Shown here piece after piece: positions 43,703-52,306 of a stretch of DNA of 64,000 nt. The stretch is from Acidovorax sp. T1 (GTDB lineage Bacteria; Pseudomonadota; Gammaproteobacteria; Burkholderiales; Burkholderiaceae_C), in contig NZ_CP021649.1 in NCBI RefSeq assembly GCF_002176815.1, positions 1-64,000 on the forward strand, read 5' to 3'. Position 1 is the stretch's first letter, and each line of letters starts with the position of its first letter. Made by a program: the position numbers and the translations under genes. The notes below the pieces were generated by a model. The model saw only the letters and a program-made list of their open reading frames with translations, had not been told where the DNA came from and searched no databases.

Positions 43703-44558
43703 GATTCCTGGCGCGCGGGTGACCTTCGCCGTGTCCAAGCCCTCGCAAGAACGCGAACAGCTAGACCTGTTCCGCGCCTTGCCGGGCGACATGGCGCCGC
43801 GCGACAGCCAGGACTTGATGGCCTTTCCGTTCTTCTCGCTGGCGAAGTCGCGGCGCACGGCGCCGATCGACTTCCGCACCAGCGGCGTGACGATCCGCGT
43901 GGAAGGCACGGCCGAGCACGGCATCGCCACGATCTGGGATGCGGACGTGCTGATCTGGGCCGCCAGCCAGATCGTGGAGGCGCGCGATGCGGGCTTGCGC
44001 CTGTCGCGGTTGATGCAGGCCACGCCCTAGGAAATTCTGCGCTTCATCGGGCGTGGTACGTCGCTGCGCGACTACCAGCGCCTCAAAGCGGCCCTGGATC
44101 GCTTGCAGTCCACCACGGTGGCCACCTCCATCCGAGAGACGACCGGGCGGCGATTGCACCGCTTCTCGTGGATCAACGAATGGAAGGAACTGGCCGATGC
44201 CCGCGGCACGCCGCTGGGCATCGAACTGATCCTGCCGGACTGGTTCTATGCGGGTGTGATGGATGCGGCACTGGTGCTGACCATCGACCCGGCGTATTTC
44301 CGGCTGACGGGTGGAATCGAGCGATGGCTGTACCGGCTGGTGAGGAAGCACGGCGGGCGCCAGCCCGGTGGCTGGCAGTTCGACTTCCGGCACCTACACC
44401 GCAAATCGGGCAGCACGGCCAAACCCTACGACTTCGCCTGCGACTTGCGCGCCTTGGTGGCGCGGCAGTCGCTGCCCGGTTATGTCCTGGGCATCGAGCG
44501 GTTGGATGGCATCGAACTGCTGACCTTCCGGCCCGTGCCATACACGGCACGGGGATAA
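43703..44558 (+). pseudogene. repA: repA replication initiator, truncated and with an amber codon
   Basis: The frame enters from IS1071 copy 1 as IPGARVTFAVSKPSQEREQLDLF, runs to LSRLMQATP, hits TAG at 44028-44030, and continues in the same frame as EILRFIGRGTSLRDYQRLKAALDRLQ and WINEWKELADARGTPLGIELILPDWFYAGVMD to a normal end. This is the RepA-like initiator of Tn4371-type ICEs. A single base change (TAC or TAT to TAG) explains the stop. The 5' end is lost to IS1071. Confidence 0.9.
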
Positions 44559-44582
44559 CCGGTGCGCGGCCTGTGGACGGGC

Positions 44583-44646
44583 TCGTGCTATCAGGCGTGC
44601 CAGGTATCGTGCTATCAGGCGTGGGACTATCGTGCTATCAGGCGTG
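44583..44646 (+). repeat. three iteron-like direct repeats between repA and parA
   Basis: TCGTGCTATCAGGCGTG occurs three times, at 44583-44599, 44607-44623 and 44630-44646, spaced 24 and 23 bp, about two helix turns. An AT-richer stretch with repeated TAACTTA words follows (about 44690-44720). Position after repA suggests RepA-binding iterons and an origin-like region. Confidence 0.8.
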
Positions 44647-44847
44647 TCAATCGCCCGCAAAGCCAATGCTGGAGCGGGTTTCGGCCTCCCTTAACTTACC
44701 TAACTTAAATTCTCTAACTTGTAGTAGCAGCGCGCCGTTTCGGTGGACAACCGCCAAAAGGCAAAAAGCGCAGCAAGCCAGAAGTCCAAACCAACCCCGT
44801 TCTGCAAGGCAAATGCAGGCCAGCTTTCCAGCTTGGAGGGCCGCGCC

Positions 44848-45233
44848 ATGATCGTCGCTTTGCTCAATCAGAAAGGCGGCGTCGGCAAGACCACGCTCGC
44901 CACGCACATCGCCGGCGAGCTGGCCATGCGCGGGCAATCGGTCATCCTGCTGGATGCCGATCCGCAAGGCTCTGCGCTGGACTGGGCGCAGCGCCGCAGC
45001 CAGCAAGGCTTGCCAAGGCTGTTCAGCGTCATGGGCCTGGCACGCGAAAACCTGCATCAGGTAGCGCCAGAACTCGCCAGACGGGCCGATCACGTCGTCA
45101 TCGACGGGCCGCCCAGGATCGCCGCCCTGGCGCGCTCCGCGCTGCTGGCGGCTGAGCGGGTGCTGATCCCGGTGCAGCCCAGCCCTTACGACCTGTGGGC
45201 ATCAGCGGAAATGGTGGCGCTGATCCGTGAGGC
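44848..45233 (+). pseudogene. parA: parA, N-terminal part (split by IS1071 and inversion)
   Basis: ATG 44848 with GGAGG upstream. Encodes the deviant Walker A MIVALLNQKGGVGKTTLATH, then VILLDADPQGSALDWAQRRS and DHVVIDGPPRIAALARSALLAAERVLIPVQPSPYDLWA, up to IREA, where IS1071 copy 2 begins after GAGGC. The remaining about 85 codons are at 40241-40498. Broken ParA should be non-functional. Confidence 0.92.
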
Positions 45234-48200
45234 GGGGTCTCCTCGTTTTCAGTGCAATAAGTGACGGTACGCAAAGCTAGCACTGGCGCGGGGGTGGTCT
45301 GGGTAGACCGTTGATTTCATTGACTTTCCTGTTCGCTTTGTAAACGGGTATGGTGGCCTCCCACTTTTGAGGTTCACGATGCAGGGTTGGCACACAACGT
45401 TTTTGGGGATGCGTGGGCTCCCCCGCGATATCAGCGACTTCGAGATGAAGGCATTTTTCACCTTCGATGGTGCCGAGCGCGACGCAATCAATGCACGCCG
45501 AGGTGATTCCCACAAGCTTGGTCTGGCGCTCCATATTGGTTTCCTGCGCATGAGTGGGCGTTTGCTCGGTGCCTTTCGGGTAATTCCAGTAGCCTTGTGG
45601 CGCCACCTTGGCAACGAGCTTGGCATTGCAGCACCAGAAGTCGCCTCGCTGAGAGCCATGTATGAACGCGGGCGCACGCTATTCGATCACCAACAAGTAG
45701 CCTGCACGGTCCTTGGATTCCAGTGGATGAGCGAGCACCAGCGCCGCTCACTGGTACGTGAACTGCGCGACGAAGTGGCGCGCTGCGCCGACCGCGATCA
45801 GCTACTCGTGCGGGCGCGTCAATGGCTGTACAAGAACAAGCTGGTGATCGTGCACGAGCGGGCAATTCGGACACTGATTGCGGCGGCACTTGCCCAGCTT
45901 GAAGTTGAAACAGGCACCGCCATCGCCGCCAGCGTTGATCCAGCAACACTTGATCGCTGGCGAGCCTCAGTTTCAGAGCTGCGCCCAGATGGACAAACCC
46001 AGCAGAGTTGGCTATGGGCTGCACCGGCGAAACACTCAACCCGCCAAATCAGCGAGGTACTGGAGCGCATCGACCTGCTTTACACGCTGGACGTTCATAA
46101 GCACCTGGCAGACATCCCCGATCTCATCTTGCGCCGCTACGCGCGCCGACTTGTCTCCAGGCCGCCCTCAGCCGGAGCCAAGATCAAAGAGCCAGCGCGC
46201 ACCGTGGAGGTCGCATGCTTTCTTCGGTATTGCCTGTTCACCACCACAGACCAGTTGATCCTTATGGTGCAGCGCCGGATCGCCGATCTGTGGCGTCAGG
46301 CTGCCGCCGATGTCCCCGCTACCGTCAATTGGGCCGCAATGTACAAAACGCTGCTCGGCGAACTTGTTGCCTTGAGCGCGCAAGGTGCGGTGCCAGATGC
46401 TGAGTTGCGTGCCCGTCTTGAAGCCTTGATCACCGAAACCCAGAAACGCAAACCACCGAGCAGGGCCTCCCTGGTCCGCGAGGGATTGATTGATGGAATT
46501 CGCCCCGTGCGGTCGTTGCTCGTCGCCATTGCAAAGCTGCCCTGGCAGGCCACCGGCGAGCATCCTGCCATCGAGTACCTTGCCAAGCTGCAAGCTTTAT
46601 ATCTCAAAGGATCCAGAAAGCTGCCAGTTGAAGTGGTGGCACCAAGTCTGGGAATGATCTGGCAGGTTTCGATCTCCAGCCCAGACCGGGAACGGGCGTT
46701 TCAGGCGTTGGAGGTGGCCACCCTGTTTGCCCTGCGCCGCGCGGTGCGCAATGGCTCGGTCTGGATTGAGCACAGCCTGAGCTTTCGGGGTCGTGCGCGC
46801 TTGTTCTTCACGGACGAGCGTTGGCAGGCAGAGTCCAAGAAACACTATGCCCGTCTATCGTTACCCAGCAAGGCTGCCACTTTCTTGAAGCCTTTGCTGG
46901 CCAGAGTAACTGCCGGTGTCGATGCGGTGGCCGCTGCAGCCCGCAGTGGCGTACTGCGCGTGGATGATGAACTCCATTTGTCGCCATTGCCCGCAGAGGA
47001 CGAAGACCCAGAAGTGACCAAGCTGCGCGCGGCTTTGGATCACCGCATCGGTGAGGTTCAATTGCCGGAAGTGATTCTGGCCGTTGACGCCCAGGTGCGC
47101 TTTAGCTGGATCATGCTCGGACGTGAGCCGCGCTCTACCGACGAGCTGCTGATGGTCTATGCCGGCATCATGGCCCACGGCACCAGTCTGACTGCGGTCG
47201 AATGCGCGCGCATGATTCCGCAATTGTCTGCCACCAGCATTCGCCAGGCCATGCGCTGGGCGCGGGACGAACGGCGTCTGAGCCAGGCCTGCCAGGCTGT
47301 GCTGGAATTCATGCAGCGACACCCGATTGCCGCCACCTGGGGGCGGTCCGATTTGGCATCTTCTGACATGATGAGCATGGAGACCACCAAACGGGTGTGG
47401 CAAGCCCGGCTTGATCCTCGGCGCAACACACCTTCCATTGGAATCTACTCCCATGTAAAAGACCGGTGGGGCATCTTCCATGCGCAGCCCTTTGTGCTCA
47501 ATGAGCGCCAGGCGAGCGTGGCCATTGAAGGTGTCATCCGCCAAGAAAAGCTGGAGACCAGCCAGCTTGCTGTGGATACCCATGGCTACACCGACTTTGC
47601 CATGTCACATGCCCGTTTGCTTGGTTTTGATCTTTGCCCGCGGTTGAAGGAACTCAAACAGCGCCACCTCTTTGTGCCACGCGGCACCAAAGTGCCCGCA
47701 GAAATCGCTGCGGTGTGCGAAGCCAATGTCGACGTCGCTTTGATCGAAAAGCATTGGGATAGTCTGGTGCACCTGGCAGCCTCGGTCATGAGCGGACATG
47801 CCAGTGCGGTGGCAGCTCTTGCGCGGTTCGGTTCTGCCGCCCAGGGCGATCCAATCTATGAGGCTGGCGTGCAATTGGGGCGGTTGCTGCGTACGGCGTT
47901 TTTGGCTGACTACTTTGTCAAGGACGCTTTCAGGAACGAGTTGCGCCGGGTGCTCAATCGGGGCGAGGCTGTTAACGCCCTCAAGCGCGCCATTTATACC
48001 GGCCGGATCAGCCCGGCGCAGGCCAAACGTGTCGATGAAATGCAGGCTGTGGCCGATGCGTTGAGCCTGATGGCCAACATCGTGATGGCGTGGAATACCT
48101 CACAGATGCAGGCGGTCCTGGATCGCTGGTCGAACCGCCGCCAGGTCATTCCACCGGAACTGATCGGGAAGATTGCGCCCACCAGGCTGGAGAGCATCAA

Positions 48201-48437
48201 CTTGCGGGGTGTGTTTCGCTTCCCGGTTGACCGCTATGCTGACCAAATCCTGCCTTCGCGGCCAAATGCATCGATAACTGGCACCAATGGATGAAACCGA
48301 CCACGGTTTGACGCCACGAATCGCAGATTTGAAAGTGAACAGGAAAGTCAATGAAATCAACGATCTACCAACACCACCTCCGCGCCAGTGCTAGCTTTTC
48401 GTACCGTCACTTATTGCACTGAAAACGAGGAGACCCC
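45234..48437 (+). mobile_element. IS1071, copy 2 (inverted relative to copy 1)
   Basis: Again exactly 3204 bp and opposite in orientation to copy 1. Left flank GAGGC (parA N-part) and right flank ATCTA (integrase). The left flank is the reverse complement of GCCTC at copy 1, showing that both junctions come from one original insertion. The two copies bracket a 1531-bp inverted segment carrying repA and parA'. Confidence 0.97.
45379..48294 (+). CDS. tnpA: IS1071 transposase TnpA (second copy)
   Basis: A 971-aa Tn3-family transposase with a translated sequence identical to that of the first copy as far as I can compare. Both copies look intact, so the pair is a substrate for further homologous recombination and can transpose passenger DNA between them. 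Confidence 0.97.
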   Translation: MQGWHTTFLGMRGLPRDISDFEMKAFFTFDGAERDAINARRGDSHKLGLALHIGFLRMSGRLLGAFRVIPVALWRHLGNELGIAAPEVASLRAMYERGRTLFDHQQVACTVLGFQWMSEHQRRSLVRELRDEVARCADRDQLLVRARQWLYKNKLVIVHERAIRTLIAAALAQLEVETGTAIAASVDPATLDRWRASVSELRPDGQTQQSWLWAAPAKHSTRQISEVLERIDLLYTLDVHKHLADIPDLILRRYARRLVSRPPSAGAKIKEPARTVEVACFLRYCLFTTTDQLILMVQRRIADLWRQAAADVPATVNWAAMYKTLLGELVALSAQGAVPDAELRARLEALITETQKRKPPSRASLVREGLIDGIRPVRSLLVAIAKLPWQATGEHPAIEYLAKLQALYLKGSRKLPVEVVAPSLGMIWQVSISSPDRERAFQALEVATLFALRRAVRNGSVWIEHSLSFRGRARLFFTDERWQAESKKHYARLSLPSKAATFLKPLLARVTAGVDAVAAAARSGVLRVDDELHLSPLPAEDEDPEVTKLRAALDHRIGEVQLPEVILAVDAQVRFSWIMLGREPRSTDELLMVYAGIMAHGTSLTAVECARMIPQLSATSIRQAMRWARDERRLSQACQAVLEFMQRHPIAATWGRSDLASSDMMSMETTKRVWQARLDPRRNTPSIGIYSHVKDRWGIFHAQPFVLNERQASVAIEGVIRQEKLETSQLAVDTHGYTDFAMSHARLLGFDLCPRLKELKQRHLFVPRGTKVPAEIAAVCEANVDVALIEKHWDSLVHLAASVMSGHASAVAALARFGSAAQGDPIYEAGVQLGRLLRTAFLADYFVKDAFRNELRRVLNRGEAVNALKRAIYTGRISPAQAKRVDEMQAVADALSLMANIVMAWNTSQMQAVLDRWSNRRQVIPPELIGKIAPTRLESINLRGVFRFPVDRYADQILPSRPNASITGTNG

Positions 48438-48959
48438 ATCTACCACTTCGCTTTGGCCTGCCCTCGGCGCCTGGGTGAGCTCGGAAAAATGGAGTGGAAG
48501 AACATCGATACCAAGCGTCGCACCATCCTTCTTCGCCAAGTAAAGCACCCGAAGAAAAAGGAGTACCACGACCAAATCGTTCCGCTGCTAGAGCCAGCGT
48601 GGAAACTTCTGGAGACCATTCCAAAGCTGGACGCAAGACTGTTTCCGCACAACATGGACTCAGTCTCATCGGCGTTCGAGCGCGCTCGGGATCGAATCGC
48701 AGAGACCGGCCTGCCTTCAATCAAGGACCTTCGCTTCCACGACCTCCGTCACACCGGAATCTCGATGCTGTTTTGGCATGGTCTGAAAATCGAAGAGGTG
48801 GCGGTTATTTCTGGCCATGCGAGCTGGAACACGCTGAAGCGCTACACCCACATTCGCCCTGAGCAACTGCACCGTCGATTTGAGGCGCTCAAGACCATCC
48901 CCAAAATCGATATCCCTATGAAATTCAGAGGCGGCGTGGAAGAGGACGAGATGGCGTAA
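48438..48959 (+). pseudogene. tyrosine recombinase (phage-type integrase), N-terminus removed by IS1071
   Basis: Open frame from the IS1071 edge: IYHFALACPRRLGELGKMEW contains the Arg I region (RLGEL), then HDLRHTGISMLFWHGLKI (His-x-x-Arg box) and GHASWNTLKRYTHI with the catalytic Tyr. About 170 C-terminal residues remain. The N-terminal core-binding domain is missing. It could be the ICE or island integrase; no att sites were recognised beside it. Confidence 0.85.
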
Positions 48960-48971
48960 GTCGTTTCTCGC

Positions 48972-49970
48972 TCAATTTTGACGCGGGTCGGCTTCCGCCG
49001 CGCGGCTCTTGAATCCGCCGGCAGGTCGAGGCACGTCCCAGAATGTGTTGTTCATGTTTTGCTCAATGGCCCGGATTTGGGCCGTCGCAGCCTGCCCTTG
49101 TGCCCGGCTCAACTTGCCGGCCTTCACCAGCACTTGAATCTTGGCGAGCTGCTCGGTCCGCTCCTCAAAACGCCGCCGGTTCAGTTTCAGCCCGTCGATG
49201 AACAGCTTGGCGGTCGCTCGAAGAATCTCCGGGTACTTCTGGCAGAACTCGACCGCTGGCCGCAAAGACTCGGTCACGTCCACCCAGTTCGGGTGCTGGT
49301 CAGCCAGTCGATCGAAGTGCGCCGGCCCAATGATGCTGTCGTCGGGAATGTCCGTGCCGGCCACACCGATGTCACGGTAGATCTTCCTCGCCAGCTCAGA
49401 GCAATACGCGAACTTCTTGGCCGACTTTTTGGACGGGAGGATCTTGTAGGGCTGCGCCAGGTAGAAGGCGCATGCACGCAGGAAGTTGTCGGCATCGTCG
49501 GGGCCGACAGCGTTGTGCCGAATGACGCGCCAGCCGGGCTCCACATCCGCCAAGACGTCAGGCAGCACCCGATTCGAAGCGCCCACACCAGGAATCGCAT
49601 CGATGCAGATGAAATCCGCGTGCACGATCGCAACATGGCTGGACCGTGCGTTCTCGTACAGGGCCTTCTGCACCTTGGCGAGGGTCTGGTTCCCCGTCAT
49701 CAAAATGAGGTCACCGGGCTGGAACCACCCGTCGAGCGCGGCGAGCCCCTGGCTGAATTCGTTGTCCTGCCCACGCATCACGGCCACATGCAGGTCGGTT
49801 TGATGCGCTGGGATACCACTCATCTTCGACATGAGCCGCAGGGACGCATCGGGCATGTTACGCATGCTGTCGGCTAATTTGTCGGCCTTCTCTTCGGTCG
49901 AAATCTGCTGGAACAGGCCTGCAGCGGCCGTGTTGCGCGCTGCGTCTTCCATCGTCTGTGGTTTGATCAT
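48972..49970 (-). CDS. permuted NlpC/P60 (YiiX/LRAT-like) hydrolase, uncharacterised
   Basis: A 332-aa protein. ATG 49970 with an AAGAG-like ribosome-binding site. The middle shows GDLILMTGN, SSHVAIVHADFICIDAIPGVGASNRVL (His of the permuted papain-like fold) and FAYCSELARKIYRDIGV with the catalytic Cys. A helical C-terminal region ends with AQGQAATAQIRAIEQNMNNTFWD. Such permuted NlpC/P60 proteins cleave amide or lipid-like bonds. It is last on the strand of the defence block, after 220 bp of non-coding DNA (49971-50190) with short dyads such as ACGACTT-CAA-AAGTCGT. Confidence 0.65.
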   Translation of the reverse strand: MIKPQTMEDAARNTAAAGLFQQISTEEKADKLADSMRNMPDASLRLMSKMSGIPAHQTDLHVAVMRGQDNEFSQGLAALDGWFQPGDLILMTGNQTLAKVQKALYENARSSHVAIVHADFICIDAIPGVGASNRVLPDVLADVEPGWRVIRHNAVGPDDADNFLRACAFYLAQPYKILPSKKSAKKFAYCSELARKIYRDIGVAGTDIPDDSIIGPAHFDRLADQHPNWVDVTESLRPAVEFCQKYPEILRATAKLFIDGLKLNRRRFEERTEQLAKIQVLVKAGKLSRAQGQAATAQIRAIEQNMNNTFWDVPRPAGGFKSRAAEADPRQN

Positions 49971-50190
49971 CTCTTGTCTCTTTGGCTTGCACCGTAGGCA
50001 TGCCGCTATTTGACGGCCGGCATCGCGGGAATCACCATGTAGGGTCGCATAGGGCGAAATCAAAGCCCCCAGACAACGCTACGGACTGCTCAGCCGGAAC
50101 GACTTCAAAAGTCGTGGGTTCGCCGACTTTCGCGGTCAACTTGCGGAGAAAGGTCGGGGAGGTCATGACTTTTCTCAGTCATTGCGACGA

Positions 50191-50361
50191 CTAAAAAGGT
50201 GAGTCGTCGGAATCGAAGATCTCAAGCCAACGTCGCCGCTCTCCCACGACTTCGCGCAGTTCATCTGGCGGAGTGCCACCGGTGAGCTCCAAGAACTCCA
50301 GCAAAGACAGGTCCGCCTCCTTTGCGGGAGCCTCGGCAACAGGTGCAGTCGTGGGCGTCAT
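50191..50361 (-). CDS. 56-aa acidic protein coupled to the PIN gene
   Basis: Starts at ATG 50361, overlapping the stop of the PIN-domain gene by 4 nt, which argues that it is translated. Sequence TPPDELREVVGERRRWLEIFDSDDSPF is acidic and helical after a Thr/Pro/Ala-rich start. No family recognised. By position it could be an antitoxin-like or regulatory partner of the PIN protein, which is inference only. Confidence 0.55.
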   Translation of the reverse strand: MTPTTAPVAEAPAKEADLSLLEFLELTGGTPPDELREVVGERRRWLEIFDSDDSPF

Positions 50362-51398
50362 GTGTCGAGCATGTCCCATTCGTCGCCAAGCATCCAGCGG
50401 ATCGCTGACAGCTTGCCGTTGATCATTCCCCACTCGAAGTCATCCCAGGGTCCGATATTGTCCGAGCCCAGTTCCTTGGCTGTCCGTTGACCCGCTGCCA
50501 AAGCGCTGTGCCAGACCGTGTCCAGCGTCATGTCGTTGTGCGCTTTGGAACCTGCCTTGTCCCATTCCTCCCGCGTGACGAGGCGGTGCTTGCCCTCGCT
50601 AATCTTCCACTCCAAGTTTTTGTGGCGGTTGTACCAAACCTGCTTCCACAGAATCTCGTGCGCCGCGAGCAACTCCGACAGGCCGCGAGGATCCTGTGTC
50701 CATGTTTGCTCCCACACCAACTCATCTACCAAGGAGGGGTCCACCCGCTGCAAAAGCTCAGCCAGACTGATGAAGTACATCGAACGCAGCTTGGAGAAGC
50801 CCTCGGCAAGGTCTGGATGCGGCGTTCTTTGGTTGCCGGCCAGCACGCTGAAGTCATTCTTGTTGTGCGTGACGAAGGCGAAGCGGCTCCTTGGCACGCC
50901 CGCCTTCACTGCCTCGAAGAACGTTTCCACCACGATGGCGTCCGCGATCGAATTCTTGTTCTCATGGTGGCACGGCGCCTTGCGGTGTAGCGCTCGATCG
51001 GCGGCGCTGACCATCACGGTCGAAGTTGCCTCAAGGACCTCCGCGCTAGCCAGCAGCGCTTCAACTCGATCAAGCACGCCTTCCGCTGCGCCGCCGATCA
51101 GCGGCACGCGATGGTTTACGTCGTCCAGTTGGGCCAACAGCGCTTTGCGTTGCTCCTCATTGCCTCCCGTCTTGGTGATGGCGGCCTTTACTTCCTGGAA
51201 GTGGCTGCTCAGACTTCGTGCGCTAGCCTTGGAGATCCGGGCGCGGTTTCGCCGAAACTCGTCAATGACCACCCTCGGGACGATCAGCTTGAGATCGCCC
51301 GACTTCACCATATTTTCAACGACCAGCAGCAGCGGGGTCTGCTTGCTATCCTGAGCAAGATCCAGCCAAACGCAGGTGTCCATGAGGGCGGAAATCAT
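50358..51398 (-). CDS. DUF4935/PIN-domain protein (putative RNase)
   Basis: A 346-aa protein. PIN-like fold: acidic residues at MDTCVWLDLA (Asp7), VVIDEFRRNR (Glu), KNSIADAIVVETFF (Asp) and FVTHNKNDF (Asp), as in DUF4935. The C-terminal 120 residues are helical with WEQTWTQDPRGL and no recognised domain. PIN proteins are metal-dependent RNases, many of them toxins. It lies 62 bp after the small TcmP gene on the same strand. Confidence 0.8.
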   Translation of the reverse strand: MISALMDTCVWLDLAQDSKQTPLLLVVENMVKSGDLKLIVPRVVIDEFRRNRARISKASARSLSSHFQEVKAAITKTGGNEEQRKALLAQLDDVNHRVPLIGGAAEGVLDRVEALLASAEVLEATSTVMVSAADRALHRKAPCHHENKNSIADAIVVETFFEAVKAGVPRSRFAFVTHNKNDFSVLAGNQRTPHPDLAEGFSKLRSMYFISLAELLQRVDPSLVDELVWEQTWTQDPRGLSELLAAHEILWKQVWYNRHKNLEWKISEGKHRLVTREEWDKAGSKAHNDMTLDTVWHSALAAGQRTAKELGSDNIGPWDDFEWGMINGKLSAIRWMLGDEWDMLDT

Positions 51399-51460
51399 CG
51401 GCCTAATGTCCGGCGGCTATCGGAATGAGTTGAGCAGCACCAGCCTGCCGCAACACCTGC

Positions 51461-52306
51461 TCAAAAGTCGAACTCCCGATTCGGGCCTTGCGCAACATCG
51501 CCCCAGATCCGGTTCGGAAGCTCATGACGGCTGAAGAAGACTAGGTGATAAAGAGGCCGATTGCCGTCATCGCGAACCAGAGGCATGCGATAACTGATCG
51601 AGAACCCGAGTTTTTTGACCCGCCCGCACCAATAGTCAAAAAATTCCTCATCAGCATCGCCACGTACGAAGGCGAGAGGATCGACATGCTGGCGCCAACC
51701 AGGTGCCGCGTCGTCGAATCGCGCGCGGTCGGGGTTGTACTCCATCAGGATGTTGCGCCGCAAATCCATCGTGCTGAAATGGACTGCAAAGTCAACATAG
51801 GGCAGGCGGGCCAGCTTCTCGATCACGTTGAACGAAAGGTACTGGAGGTTGTAGGGGTCAAGATACGCAAGGCACAGTGCACTTTTAGGAATTTGCCCAA
51901 GCACTTGATCTACCGTGGATTCCGCCGCACCCGGGAATGCAACGGCCGGGGCTCCCATACCCCGCAAGCGCTCTGCACAGGCGGCTGCACGGGCAGCATC
52001 CAGATCGCCAACAAGGCATGAGGTGAAAGCAATATCGTCTCGCAACGAATGTTGCCATGCGACCTGGGCGCCGCCGGGGCGCGTCATCGTTTCGCCTTTG
52101 ACCTGGATGCGCCCGGGCCCGCAAAACAGATCGACATACACGCGCTGCTTGAACTTCTCCCTCGCGCGCCGCGTGCCCTCCACATACTTCGCCAGGAAGG
52201 TGTGCTTCATCTCGGGAACCCAGCGACCAACCCCCTCACCGGCCCGTCCAAGTTCGATTGGGAGATGCGGCATGGGGTCCGCGTCATGGACAAGACGAAA
52301 GCTCAT
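51461..52306 (-). CDS. tcmP: three-Cys-motif partner protein TcmP (short form)
   Basis: A 281-aa protein. SAM-like nucleotide fold with YVDLFCGPGRIQ, then CLAYLDPYNLQYLSFNVIEKLA (the DPY-type motif of the family) and VDFAVHFSTMDLRRN. TcmP proteins occur with three-Cys-motif (Gp37/Gp68, DUF5131) proteins; biochemistry is not known to me. Its start overlaps the end of the longer TcmP gene by 4 nt. Confidence 0.85.
   Translation of the reverse strand: MSFRLVHDADPMPHLPIELGRAGEGVGRWVPEMKHTFLAKYVEGTRRAREKFKQRVYVDLFCGPGRIQVKGETMTRPGGAQVAWQHSLRDDIAFTSCLVGDLDAARAAACAERLRGMGAPAVAFPGAAESTVDQVLGQIPKSALCLAYLDPYNLQYLSFNVIEKLARLPYVDFAVHFSTMDLRRNILMEYNPDRARFDDAAPGWRQHVDPLAFVRGDADEEFFDYWCGRVKKLGFSISYRMPLVRDDGNRPLYHLVFFSRHELPNRIWGDVAQGPNREFDF

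Noticed and set aside
44583..44646. CRISPR array
   Set aside because: Only three 17-bp repeats with 6-7 bp between them; iteron geometry, no spacers and no cas genes.
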